Notes under the pieces: generated by a model
Databases searched by the model: none
The model's input: the letters and a program-made list of their open reading frames with translations, nothing else
What the model was told of the DNA's origin: nothing
Position numbers and translations under genes: made by a program
Shown here: piece by piece, positions 41,793-50,432 of the stretch
How the letters are laid out: every line of letters begins with the position of its first letter
Numbering within the stretch: the stretch's first letter is position 1
Source of the DNA: CAWGUU01 sp963825765
Lineage (GTDB): Bacteria; Actinomycetota; Acidimicrobiia; Acidimicrobiales; AC-14
Assembly (NCBI GenBank): GCA_963825765.1
Contig: CAWGUU010000009.1
Location: 124,001 to 188,000 of the forward strand
Direction of reading: 5' to 3'
DNA length: 64,000 nt

Positions 41793-42680
41793 GTGAGCGA
41801 GGCGCAGGCGAGCTGGCAGCACGACGCCTTCGTGAGATCCCTGTCCTCGAGCTCCGACAACACGGTCCTCGCCTACGCCGGCGACGTGGCTCAGTTCGTG
41901 ACCTGGGCCGAGCGGGCCGGCCTGGACGGCCCAGAGGGCGTCGACCGGGTCTTGCTCCGCAGGTACCTGGCCTACCTGGCCACGCGCCGCTTCGCCCGCC
42001 GGTCCATCGCCCGCAAGGCCGCCGCCCTCCGCCGCTACTTCGGCTGGCTGGTACGCACCGGCGCCCTCGCCACCGACCCGTCGGCCCGGCTGACCGCGCC
42101 GCGGGGCGAGTCGCGCCTGCCCCACGTCCTCCGGCCGGCAGAGCTGGAGCCCCTCCTGGCCGCGGGGGCGGAGGGCGATGCCGTCGCCCTGCGCGACGTT
42201 GCCGTGATCGAGCTGCTCTACGGAAGCGGGCTGCGGGTCGGTGAGCTGTGCGGCCTGCGCATCGCCGACGTCGACGTCCGGGCCCACCGGGTCACCGTGT
42301 GGGGCAAGGGGTCGAAGCAGCGCCGAGTGCCCATGAGCGTCCCGTCGGTCGACGCCGTCGAGGCCTGGCTGGACCACGGCCGGCCGCATTTGATCGTCCC
42401 GGGCCAGCCCTCAACGGGCGACGTGCTGTTCCTCAACCGGCGGGGCCGGCAGCTGACGCCGCGCGACACCCGGCGCATCCTCGACCGCCGGTCCGCCAAC
42501 CCCACCCATCCGCACGCCCTCCGCCACACCTTCGCCACCCATCTGCTCGATGGGGGGGCCGACCTGCGGGCGGTGCAGGAGCTGCTGGGCCACGCCGACC
42601 TGGCCACGACCCAGTTGTACACTCATGTCAGCAAGGAGCGGTTGCGGTCGGTGTACGACGCCACCCACCCTCGAGCTTAG
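41793..42680 (+). CDS. xerC: Tyrosine recombinase XerC/XerD
   Basis: 295 residues from GTG 41793 (GTG 41784 is three codons earlier). The N-terminal SAM-like domain is followed by the catalytic domain with all active residues: Arg in YGSGLRVGELCGL, Lys in GKGSKQRRVP, His/Arg in HPHALRHTFATHLLDGG, His in LLGHADLATTQ and Tyr in LYTHVSKERL. It resolves chromosome dimers at dif. Located before whiG, as in Streptomyces-like gene order. XerC versus XerD cannot be decided from this alone. Confidence 0.92.
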   Translation: MSEAQASWQHDAFVRSLSSSSDNTVLAYAGDVAQFVTWAERAGLDGPEGVDRVLLRRYLAYLATRRFARRSIARKAAALRRYFGWLVRTGALATDPSARLTAPRGESRLPHVLRPAELEPLLAAGAEGDAVALRDVAVIELLYGSGLRVGELCGLRIADVDVRAHRVTVWGKGSKQRRVPMSVPSVDAVEAWLDHGRPHLIVPGQPSTGDVLFLNRRGRQLTPRDTRRILDRRSANPTHPHALRHTFATHLLDGGADLRAVQELLGHADLATTQLYTHVSKERLRSVYDATHPRA

Positions 42681-42688
42681 GACGCGTG

Positions 42689-43468
42689 GTGACGACCGAA
42701 CCGGGTGGCATCGAGAAGCTCTGGGACGACTTCAAGCGCACGGGAACGCTCGACACCCGGAACCGCTTGGTCGTCCACTACTCGCCGTTGGTGAAGTACG
42801 TCGCCGGCCGGCTGTCGGCCGGGCTGCCCCAGAGCATCGAGCAGGCCGACCTGGTCAGCTACGGGATGTTCGGGCTGATGGACGCCATCGAGAAGTTCGA
42901 ACCGGCGCGGGGCAACAAGTTCGAGACCTACGCGATGTCGAGGATCCGAGGTTCGATCATCGACGAGCTGCGGTCCGTCGACTGGATCCCGAGGTCCCTG
43001 CGGGCCAAGGCGCGCACGGTGGAGAAGGCGTTCACCAAGCTCGAGCACGAGCTGCTGCGCAACCCCACCGACGCCGAGGTGGCCCTGGAGCTGGGCACCA
43101 GCGAGGACGAGCTGCACGACGTGTACGGCCAGATCTCGTTCTTCGGCCTGGTGGCGCTGGAGGAGACGCTGTCGGTGGGCGCCGAGCGGGGGGAGTCGGT
43201 CACCCTCGGCGACACCATCCCCGACCCGGGCCTGGGGCCGGTGGGCGTGTTCGAGGTCCAGGAGACCAAGCAGATCCTCGCCGCCGCCATCAACCGCCTG
43301 CCGGAGCGCGAGAAGGTGGTCCTGACGCTGTACTACTACGAGGGCCTGACCCTCGGCCAGATCGGCGACGTGCTCGGGATCACCGAGAGCCGGGTGTGCC
43401 AGATCCACACCAAGGCCGTGATCCAGCTCCGCTCGAAGCTGGCCGAACCCCAGCGCGAACCGGCCTAG
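42689..43468 (+). CDS. whiG: FliA/WhiG family RNA polymerase sigma factor
   Basis: 259 residues from GTG 42689 (adjacent GTG 42686 is possible). Region 2: LVVHYSPLVKYVAGRLSAGL, DLVSYGMFGLMDAIEKFEP and YAMSRIRGSIIDELRSVDW. Region 3: EVALELGTSEDELHDV. Region 4: RLPEREKVVLTLYYYEGLTLGQIGDVLGITESRVCQIH. This sigma-28 class covers WhiG in sporulating actinomycetes and motility sigma FliA. The gene's location between xerC and rpsB is the WhiG position. The target genes are unknown here, since no flagellar or sporulation gene is in the window. Confidence 0.92.
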   Translation: MTTEPGGIEKLWDDFKRTGTLDTRNRLVVHYSPLVKYVAGRLSAGLPQSIEQADLVSYGMFGLMDAIEKFEPARGNKFETYAMSRIRGSIIDELRSVDWIPRSLRAKARTVEKAFTKLEHELLRNPTDAEVALELGTSEDELHDVYGQISFFGLVALEETLSVGAERGESVTLGDTIPDPGLGPVGVFEVQETKQILAAAINRLPEREKVVLTLYYYEGLTLGQIGDVLGITESRVCQIHTKAVIQLRSKLAEPQREPA

Positions 43469-43718
43469 CCCGACCGGGCGCCAGCCGAACTGGGGCGACC
43501 CAGCCGCGGCATGCGCCGGTACGTCGGCCCGGTTCGGTGAGGGGACGGTCGCCGGCGCCGCCCTTGATGCTGTCACACCACCGCGCTATCTTGTGACCTG
43601 TCGCTGCTATTCGTAGTCCCCAAGGGCTTTGAGCCGTTCTCGTGATGGTTGACGGTTCACCGCCGGTGGACAGCAGCCCACTTCCCCCCAGCGTTTCGCG
43701 CACCTCTGGGGGGTCCCC
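43469..43718. other. Intergenic region between whiG and the M23-lipase gene
   Basis: No gene seen. It begins with an interrupted inverted repeat, CCGAACTGGG (43485-43494) against CCCGGTTCGG (43528-43537), one mismatch, which may be the whiG terminator. The 12-mer CCGAACTGGGGC also occurs near 55247, after rseP. Near 43590-43630 the sequence is less GC-rich and probably carries the promoter for the next gene. Confidence 0.45.
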
Positions 43719-45278
43719 ATGCGGCACTTGGCCGTGCTGGTGGCAGTTCCTCTCGCCGTCGTCCTCCTCGGTCCTGCCGCGGCCGGGTGGGCGGCGGCCG
43801 CACCCGTCACGTACAGGCCACCGGTCGACGCGGCCGTCACCGATCCCTTCCGTGCGCCGGCCGAGCGCTGGGGGGCGGGGAACCGGGGTGTCGACTACGA
43901 CACCGAGCCCGGCGGGCAGGTGGCGGCGTCGGCCGACGGCGAGGTCGTCTTCGCCGGCCAGGTCGGCGGCAAGCAGCACGTCGTCGTGCTCCACGCCGAC
44001 GGTGTGCGCACCAGCTACTCCTTCCTGCGGTCGACGTCGGTCCGCCGCGGCGACCGGGTCAGGCAGGGCCAGTCGGTCGGCACGTCCGACGACTCGTTCC
44101 ACTTCGGTGCCCGGATCGGGGACGCCTACGTCGATCCCACGCTGCTCTTCGGTGACGGCCTGCCAGAGGTGTACCTGGTGCCCGATGGCGACCTGGCGAA
44201 GCGGCCGGGCAGCGAGGCGCAAGAGCGCGGCGGCCTGCTGCGGCAGCTGGCCGCCACCCTCGCCGACGCCGGCACCAGCGCCGGGGAGTGGCTGTCCGGC
44301 TATGGCGATGAGTTGCTCGAGGAGATCCGGGGCGTCGTCCACTACGGATGGGGAGACTCCCATGTCGCCCACACCCTGCGAATCGCCGGAGCGGCGAGGG
44401 ACTGGTGGGAGAACCGGGACGACTGCACGCCGAGCGGCGTCGCCGCGCCCAGGTTGGCCGAGCGCCACATCGCCATCCTCGTCGGGGGGCTCGGCTCGAA
44501 CAGCGGCGACAAGGCCGGCATCGCCGACATCGACACCGACTCGTTGGGCTTCGCCGCCGACGACGTCCACCGGTTCTCCTATCGCGGCGGCATCGTGCCG
44601 ACCACCCGCGACGGCCGTCCGGATACCGCCCTCCCGTCGACCGAGTACGGCCCCGCCGACACCACCGTCGACATGCGCGAGTCGGCCCGTCGCCTGCACG
44701 ACGTCCTGGCGGCCACGGCGGCGGCGAACCCCGGCGTGCCGATCGACGTGATGGCCCACTCCCAGGGCGGCCTGGTGGCCCGAGCGGCGCTGGCCTACGA
44801 GAACGACCCCGGCGGGCGTCTGCCGCAGGTGGCGTCGCTCGTCACCCTCGCCAGTCCCCACCAGGGCGCCGACATCGCCACCGCCGGCGCCATGCTCGGC
44901 AAGAGCTTCGCCGGCGACATGGTCGAGAAGGGGATCAGCACGGTGACGCCGTTCGACCTGCAGGGCACGTCCGTGCGCCAGATGGCCGAGACCTCGTCGT
45001 TCCTGCGCGGGCTCGACGACCGTCCGCTCCCCACTCGGCTGAAGGTGACGTCGATCGGCGGCCGCTGGGACTTCATCGTCCCCTCCGACCACACCGAGCT
45101 CCCCGGCAGCCGGGAGGTCGTCGTGTCGCCGGACGGCCTCGTCGACCACAGCAGCCTCCCCGGGTCGCCCCAGGCCCAGCGGGAGATCGCCTTGGCCCTC
45201 GCCGGCATGCCGCCCACGTGCGAGACCTTCGGCGACGCCATGGTCGACGCCGTCGTCTCCGACGAGATCAGCACCTAG
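43719..45278 (+). CDS. Exported degenerate M23 (LytM) domain fused to a lipase-like alpha/beta hydrolase
   Basis: 519 residues. A signal peptide ends at GWAAAAPV. Residues 30-140 have the LytM/M23 fold (AVTDPFRAPAERWGAGNRGVDYD; VAASADGEVVFAGQVGG; SDDSFHFGARIGDAYVDP). The zinc ligands are altered: the first His of the H-x3-D motif is Asn55, and the first His of HxH is Ser126, leaving Asp59 and His128. It is therefore probably not a peptidase. After a linker, residues about 250-500 form an alpha/beta hydrolase with the nucleophile elbow VMAHSQGGLVARA (Ser348), LVTLASPHQGADIA and a late His in GLVDHSSLPGSP. It would act outside the membrane on a lipid or wall component, the M23 part probably serving as a wall-binding module. 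Confidence 0.85.
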   Translation: MRHLAVLVAVPLAVVLLGPAAAGWAAAAPVTYRPPVDAAVTDPFRAPAERWGAGNRGVDYDTEPGGQVAASADGEVVFAGQVGGKQHVVVLHADGVRTSYSFLRSTSVRRGDRVRQGQSVGTSDDSFHFGARIGDAYVDPTLLFGDGLPEVYLVPDGDLAKRPGSEAQERGGLLRQLAATLADAGTSAGEWLSGYGDELLEEIRGVVHYGWGDSHVAHTLRIAGAARDWWENRDDCTPSGVAAPRLAERHIAILVGGLGSNSGDKAGIADIDTDSLGFAADDVHRFSYRGGIVPTTRDGRPDTALPSTEYGPADTTVDMRESARRLHDVLAATAAANPGVPIDVMAHSQGGLVARAALAYENDPGGRLPQVASLVTLASPHQGADIATAGAMLGKSFAGDMVEKGISTVTPFDLQGTSVRQMAETSSFLRGLDDRPLPTRLKVTSIGGRWDFIVPSDHTELPGSREVVVSPDGLVDHSSLPGSPQAQREIALALAGMPPTCETFGDAMVDAVVSDEIST

Positions 45279-45427
45279 CGAGGACGCCCTGGGCCAGAGC
45301 CTGTGGTACCTCGGCCGGAGGTACGGCTCGGCCACTCGCCTTGTTCGGGGCAGGTAGGGCCCGAGCGGGGCTGGCTGACATGAGTGGACTGTGTGTCCTT
45401 AGGGCCCTGGGTGGAAGGAGACTGTCA

Positions 45428-46567
45428 ATGAGACCGAGCCGTATGCGACCTGCTGCAGCCTGGTCGGCCATGGTCCTGGTCGTGTCACTCGCCGTGGCCG
45501 GCTGCGGCGACGACGGCTCGGGCGGCTCCGGCGCCAACGCTTCGGATCCCGCCGGCACGGCCTCGCCGGCCACGGCCTGGGAGTGGAAGACGCCCGACCC
45601 TGCCTACGCGGGCATGCCGGCCGCCGACGGCGACGACGTTGCCGCCACCTACGGCACCGTCGGGCTGGTGCTGCTGGACGGTGCCGACGGCGAGGTCCGG
45701 TGGCAGGCCGCGCGGATCGACCTGCGCGACGTCGCTCCCCGGTTGGCGCCGAACGTGGTGGTGGCGGCCGCCGACGACGGTGTGGTGGCGTTCGAGCGGG
45801 CCACCGGCACGGTGCGATGGGATGCCAAGCTCGGCGAGCGGGCCAACACCCCGGTCGTCGCCGGTGGCAGAGCAGTGGTGTCCACGTGGGAGGGGTCACT
45901 GGTGGCCCTCGACCTGGCCGACGGCAGCGTCGCCTGGCGGGTCGGGCTCCCGGGCCCCGCCCTCGGCCCGGCCGCCACCGACGGCACCGCGGTGGTGGCG
46001 GCGTGGGACTCCGGGCGGGCCGCGGGGGTGGTGGCGGTGGAGGCCAACGACGGCAGGCAGCGGTGGGCGGTGCCGCTCGAGGCCGACGGCGTCAGCGGCC
46101 CGGCGGTGGCCATGGCCGGCAAGAGCCCGCCCGTGGTCGTGGTCGTGGCGGGCGATCTGGCCGCCCACGGGTTCGACCTCGGCGACGGCACCGAGCGGTG
46201 GCACACCGACACCGAGGGCGCAGGCTCGCCGGAGGTCCCGCCGCTGCCGCTCGGCGACGACACGGTGCTCGTGGCTCACCGCCTGGGCGGTCTCACGCTG
46301 CTCGATGCCGGCACCGGCCGGTCCCGCTGGACCGCGTCAAGCGACGGGGTCGCGGTCCGGGGCGGCCCGGCCGGAGCATCCCCCGAGGGGCCCTTCGCCT
46401 TCCCGCTCGACGACGGCAGGGTGCTGGTGGCGGCCCCGGGGCAGGAATCGGGGTACGTCGGCGGCAGGGGTCGGGTGAGCGGCGTCGCCATCGGCCCCGG
46501 CGGGATCCTGGTGATGGGTACGCGGGAGGGGCCCGAGAACGGCCTGGTGGCGCTCTCGGGGTGGTGA
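45428..46567 (+). CDS. PQQ-like beta-propeller lipoprotein
   Basis: 379 residues from ATG 45428, preceded by GGAAGGAG. The lipoprotein signal ends SLAVAGCGDDG. After a Gly/Ser linker comes a beta-propeller made of repeated blades with the pattern GEVRW, GTVRW, GSVAW, GRQRW, GTERW, GRSRW spaced about 40 residues. This is the pyrroloquinoline-quinone-like repeat also seen in BamB-like scaffolds. No cofactor-binding residues are evident, so it is likely a scaffold or sensor on the outer face of the membrane. It is placed between the M23-lipase gene and rpsB. A 150-bp stretch before it shows no gene. Confidence 0.82.
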   Translation: MRPSRMRPAAAWSAMVLVVSLAVAGCGDDGSGGSGANASDPAGTASPATAWEWKTPDPAYAGMPAADGDDVAATYGTVGLVLLDGADGEVRWQAARIDLRDVAPRLAPNVVVAAADDGVVAFERATGTVRWDAKLGERANTPVVAGGRAVVSTWEGSLVALDLADGSVAWRVGLPGPALGPAATDGTAVVAAWDSGRAAGVVAVEANDGRQRWAVPLEADGVSGPAVAMAGKSPPVVVVVAGDLAAHGFDLGDGTERWHTDTEGAGSPEVPPLPLGDDTVLVAHRLGGLTLLDAGTGRSRWTASSDGVAVRGGPAGASPEGPFAFPLDDGRVLVAAPGQESGYVGGRGRVSGVAIGPGGILVMGTREGPENGLVALSGW

Positions 46568-46633
46568 GACGGCTCTCGGCATGCGACGCTCTCGCCGGAT
46601 GGTGACGACGGCTCTCGGGAGGTGACGACCGCG

Positions 46634-46648
46634 GGGCGGTAGAGTGTT
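46634..46648 (+). promoter_or_regulatory. Candidate -10 region of the rpsB promoter
   Basis: GGGCGGTAGAGTGTT is identical over 15 nt to the promoter-like block at 41206-41220. TAGAGT (46640-46645) would be the -10. I see no good -35. About 115 nt of GC-rich leader separate it from the rpsB start and could carry structure for S2 feedback. Confidence 0.4.
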
Positions 46649-46761
46649 ACTCCCCGTCGCACTTGGCGTCGGGAGCCAGACCAGCCCGTGCGCCGTCCCA
46701 CGGTCGCCCCTGCGGGGGCGCGGCGCAGGGTGTTGCCCGCAACCGATGGGAGGAGAGAGCC

Positions 46762-48081
46762 ATGGCCGTCGTCACCATGAAGCAACTGCTGGAGGCCGGA
46801 GTCCACTTCGGTCACCAGACCCGGCGCTGGAACCCGAAGATGCAGCGGTTCATCTTCGGCGAGCGCAACGGCATCTACATCATCGACCTGAACCAGACGC
46901 TGGAGCGGATCAACACCGCGTACACGTTCGTCAGGGACATGGTGGCCGGGGGCGGCACGATCCTGTTCGTCGGCACCAAGAAGCAGACCCAGGATCCCAT
47001 CGCGGACCACGCCCGCAAGTGCGGGATGCCGTTCGTCAACGAGCGCTGGCTGGGCGGGATGCTCACCAACTTCAGCACCATCAGCGCCCGGGTGAAGAAG
47101 ATGCAGGAGTACGAGCGGATGAAGGAGGCCGGCGACTTCGCGGCGATGCCGAAGAAGGAGGCGCTCATCCTCAGCCGAGAGCTGGAGAAGCTCCAGCGCA
47201 ACCTGGGCGGTATCCGCAACCTGGGCAAGCTTCCCGACGCGGTGTTCATCATCGACACCAAGAAGGAGCACATCGCCGTCACCGAGGCCAACAAGCTCGG
47301 CATGCCGATCGTGGCCGTGGTCGACACCAACTGCGACCCCGACCTGATCCAGTACGTGATCCCGGGCAACGACGACGCCATTCGTGCCGGCAACCTGATG
47401 TGCCGCATCATCTCCGACGCCGTCGAGGAGGGCCGTCACATCGCCTCCCGGCGCAACGCCAAGCTGCAGGCGGCGACGGCCAAGCCGTCGACCGACGCGA
47501 TCGACCCCGAGCTCGAAGCCCGCCGGATGCAGCAGCAGGCCGAGGCCCGCCGGCAGGCGGCCCTCCAGGCCCAGGAGCGCGAGGCGCGCCTGGCGTCGGT
47601 TCGCCGGCACCAGCCCGAGGACGACGCCCCGGCGCCGGCGCAGGCGCCGGCGCCAACGCCATCGGCCGCGGCCGGCGCGGGCGGCCCGGCAGCAGACGGT
47701 GGCCCGGCCACCGCGGGTAGCCCCGGCTCCGAAGGCGGCCCTGCCACCGAGGACAGCCTTCCCGCCGACACGACGACGGACCCCATGCCGTCGGCGACCG
47801 TCGACGCCCTCGCCGCCCATGGCGCCATGACCGCCCCCACCATGACCGAGGTCCCGGCGGACCCGACCGAGGGTGGCGGCCCGGCGGTCGAGGACAGCCT
47901 TCCCGCCGAATCCAACACGGACCCGATGCCGTCCGCAACCGTCGACGCCCTCGCCGCCCACGGCGCCATGACCGCCCCCACCATGACCGAGGTCCCGGCC
48001 CAGCCGACCGAGGCCCCTCCCGCAGCCGGCCCCGGGCCCGTGCCTGCAGCCGCGCCCGCGGGTGACGGGGGCGAGGCCTAG
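46762..48081 (+). CDS. rpsB: 30S ribosomal protein S2 with a long repetitive C-terminal extension
   Basis: 439 residues, against 230-300 usually. Residues 1-230 are standard S2: [52 protein letters not shown], and [20 protein letters not shown]. From about residue 250 a Gln/Glu/Arg-rich helix is followed by an Ala/Pro/Gly-rich tail. The tail holds two copies of a 47-residue unit (EDSLPA ... [20 protein letters not shown] ... PTMTEVPA). The start has GGGAGGAG upstream. The tail should project from the small subunit and is probably disordered. It heads the rpsB-tsf-pyrH-frr-cdsA run. Confidence 0.95.
   Translation: MAVVTMKQLLEAGVHFGHQTRRWNPKMQRFIFGERNGIYIIDLNQTLERINTAYTFVRDMVAGGGTILFVGTKKQTQDPIADHARKCGMPFVNERWLGGMLTNFSTISARVKKMQEYERMKEAGDFAAMPKKEALILSRELEKLQRNLGGIRNLGKLPDAVFIIDTKKEHIAVTEANKLGMPIVAVVDTNCDPDLIQYVIPGNDDAIRAGNLMCRIISDAVEEGRHIASRRNAKLQAATAKPSTDAIDPELEARRMQQQAEARRQAALQAQEREARLASVRRHQPEDDAPAPAQAPAPTPSAAAGAGGPAADGGPATAGSPGSEGGPATEDSLPADTTTDPMPSATVDALAAHGAMTAPTMTEVPADPTEGGGPAVEDSLPAESNTDPMPSATVDALAAHGAMTAPTMTEVPAQPTEAPPAAGPGPVPAAAPAGDGGEA
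47749..48012. repeat. Two-copy 141-bp tandem repeat in the rpsB tail
   Basis: The units begin at 47749 and 47890 (GAGGACAGCCTTCCCGCCGA in both), period 141 bp or 47 codons. They are nearly identical at both the DNA and protein level over at least 120 bp, which indicates a recent duplication. Confidence 0.85.
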
Positions 48082-48083
48082 AC

Positions 48084-48901
48084 ATGGCCGACTTCACGGC
48101 CAAGGACGTCCAGGCCCTGCGCCAGGCCACCGGCGCGGGGATGATGGACGCCAAGCGCGCCCTCACCGACAACGCCGGCGACGCCGAAGCGGCGGCCAAG
48201 TGGCTGCGGGAGAAGGGCCTGGCCAAGGCCGGCGAAAGGGCCGGTCGGGCCAGCGAGCAGGGGGCGGTGGCGGTGGCGATCGCCGATGCCGCCGACGGCT
48301 CCGGCGGCGGCCCCGGCGCGGCCATCGTCGAGCTGAAGAGCGAGACCGACTACGTGGCCAAGTCGCCCGACTTCAGGGCCCTCGTCGACGAGCTGGCCGG
48401 GCTGGCGGCCTCCGAAGGCGAGGAGGCGCTGAGCCGCCGCCAGGAGGCGATCGACAGCCTGAAGATCAAGCTCAAGGAGAACATCGGCCTCGGCCGGGTG
48501 GTCCGCTTCGAGCCCACCGACGGGGCGGTGGTCGACACCTACCTGCACGTCCAGAGCGACAGGGGCGTCAACGGCGTCCTGGTCGAGGTCGTCGGCGGCG
48601 ACAAGGAGCTGGCCCACGACATCGCCCTCCACGTGGGCTTCGCCCGGCCCGAGTACCTGTCGCGCGACGACGTCCCGGCCGAGCGGGTCGAGGAGGAGCG
48701 CGCCGTGCTCGAGAGCATCAGCCGCAACGAGGGCAAGCCCGAGCAGGCCCTGCCCAAGATCGTCGAGGGCCGCCTCAACGGCTGGTACAAGGAGCGGGTG
48801 CTGCTGGAGCAGCCCTTCGTCAAGGACAACAAGCGGACGATCGGCCAGCTCCTCGGACCGGCCAAGGTCACCCGCTTCGCCCAGGTGGAGATCGGGCGCC
48901 A

Positions 48902-48905
<4 letters not shown>
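48084..48905 (+). CDS. tsf: Translation elongation factor Ts
   Basis: 273 residues from ATG 48084, 2 bp after the rpsB stop. The N-terminal UBA-like module reads VQALRQATGAGMMDAKRAL and is followed by AAKWLREKGLAKAGERAGR. The core contains VELKSETDYVAKSPDF, which docks on EF-Tu. It catalyses GDP/GTP exchange on EF-Tu. Its stop lies at the left edge of a 118-bp nested palindrome that fills the gap to pyrH. Confidence 0.97.
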
Positions 48906-49755
<850 letters not shown>

Positions 49756-49807
49756 CTGGCCCGAGCGCGCCCTCCCGGGGGCGTGTCCCACACGCGAGGT
49801 GGTCAGG

Positions 49808-50365
49808 GTGATCGAGGACATCCTGCTCGGCACCGCCGACAAGATGTCGAAGGCGGTCACCCACACCCAGGGCGAGTTCAGCAGCGTGCGCACCGGCCGG
49901 GCCACGCCCGCGCTGGTGGAGAAGCTGAAGGTCGACTACTACGGCAGCGAGGTGCAGCTGCAGCAGCTCGCCGGCTTCACCGTGCCGGAGGCCCGGCTGC
50001 TGGTCGTGGCCCCCTACGACAAGAACTCCATCAAGGCCATCGAGCGGGCCATCCAGCACTCCGACCTCGGCATCACCCCGTCGAACGACGGCGTGGTGAT
50101 CCGCCTCGTGTTCCCCCAGCTCACCTCCGAGCGGCGCAAGGCGCTCGTGAAGGTGGTCAAGCACAAGGCGGAGGAGGGCAGGGTGGCGGTCCGGAACGTA
50201 CGCCGTGCCTCCCGGCACGACCTGGAGGCGCTGGAGAAGGATGGGGAGATCTCCGTGGACGAGCTCGACCGGGCCGAGAAGGAGCTCGAGAAGGTGACCC
50301 ACGAGTACGTGGCGGAGATCGACCGGATGCTGGCACGCAAGGAGCAGGAGCTGCTCGAGGTCTGA
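49808..50365 (+). CDS. frr: Ribosome recycling factor
   Basis: 185 residues from GTG 49808 (GTG 49799 is three codons upstream). The canonical three-helix-bundle and beta domain are complete: SVRTGRATPALVEKLKVDYYG, PLTS-like FPQLTSERRKALVKVVKH, and VRNVRRASRHDLEALEKDG. It splits post-termination ribosomes with EF-G. 52 bp after pyrH and 67 bp before cdsA. Confidence 0.97.
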   Translation: MIEDILLGTADKMSKAVTHTQGEFSSVRTGRATPALVEKLKVDYYGSEVQLQQLAGFTVPEARLLVVAPYDKNSIKAIERAIQHSDLGITPSNDGVVIRLVFPQLTSERRKALVKVVKHKAEEGRVAVRNVRRASRHDLEALEKDGEISVDELDRAEKELEKVTHEYVAEIDRMLARKEQELLEV

Positions 50366-50432
50366 TCGGGGGCCGGTCCGCCACGCCGAGGTGACGCCGA
50401 GGGAGTATTGCCACCGGAAAAAGGGAGGGCAC

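Noticed and set aside
41551..41796. Short frame in the gap before xerC
   Set aside because: Begins inside the terminator hairpin and shows no protein-like character.
46650..46761. S2-binding leader riboregulator before rpsB
   Set aside because: The leader is GC-rich and can fold, but I cannot identify a conserved motif that distinguishes it from background.
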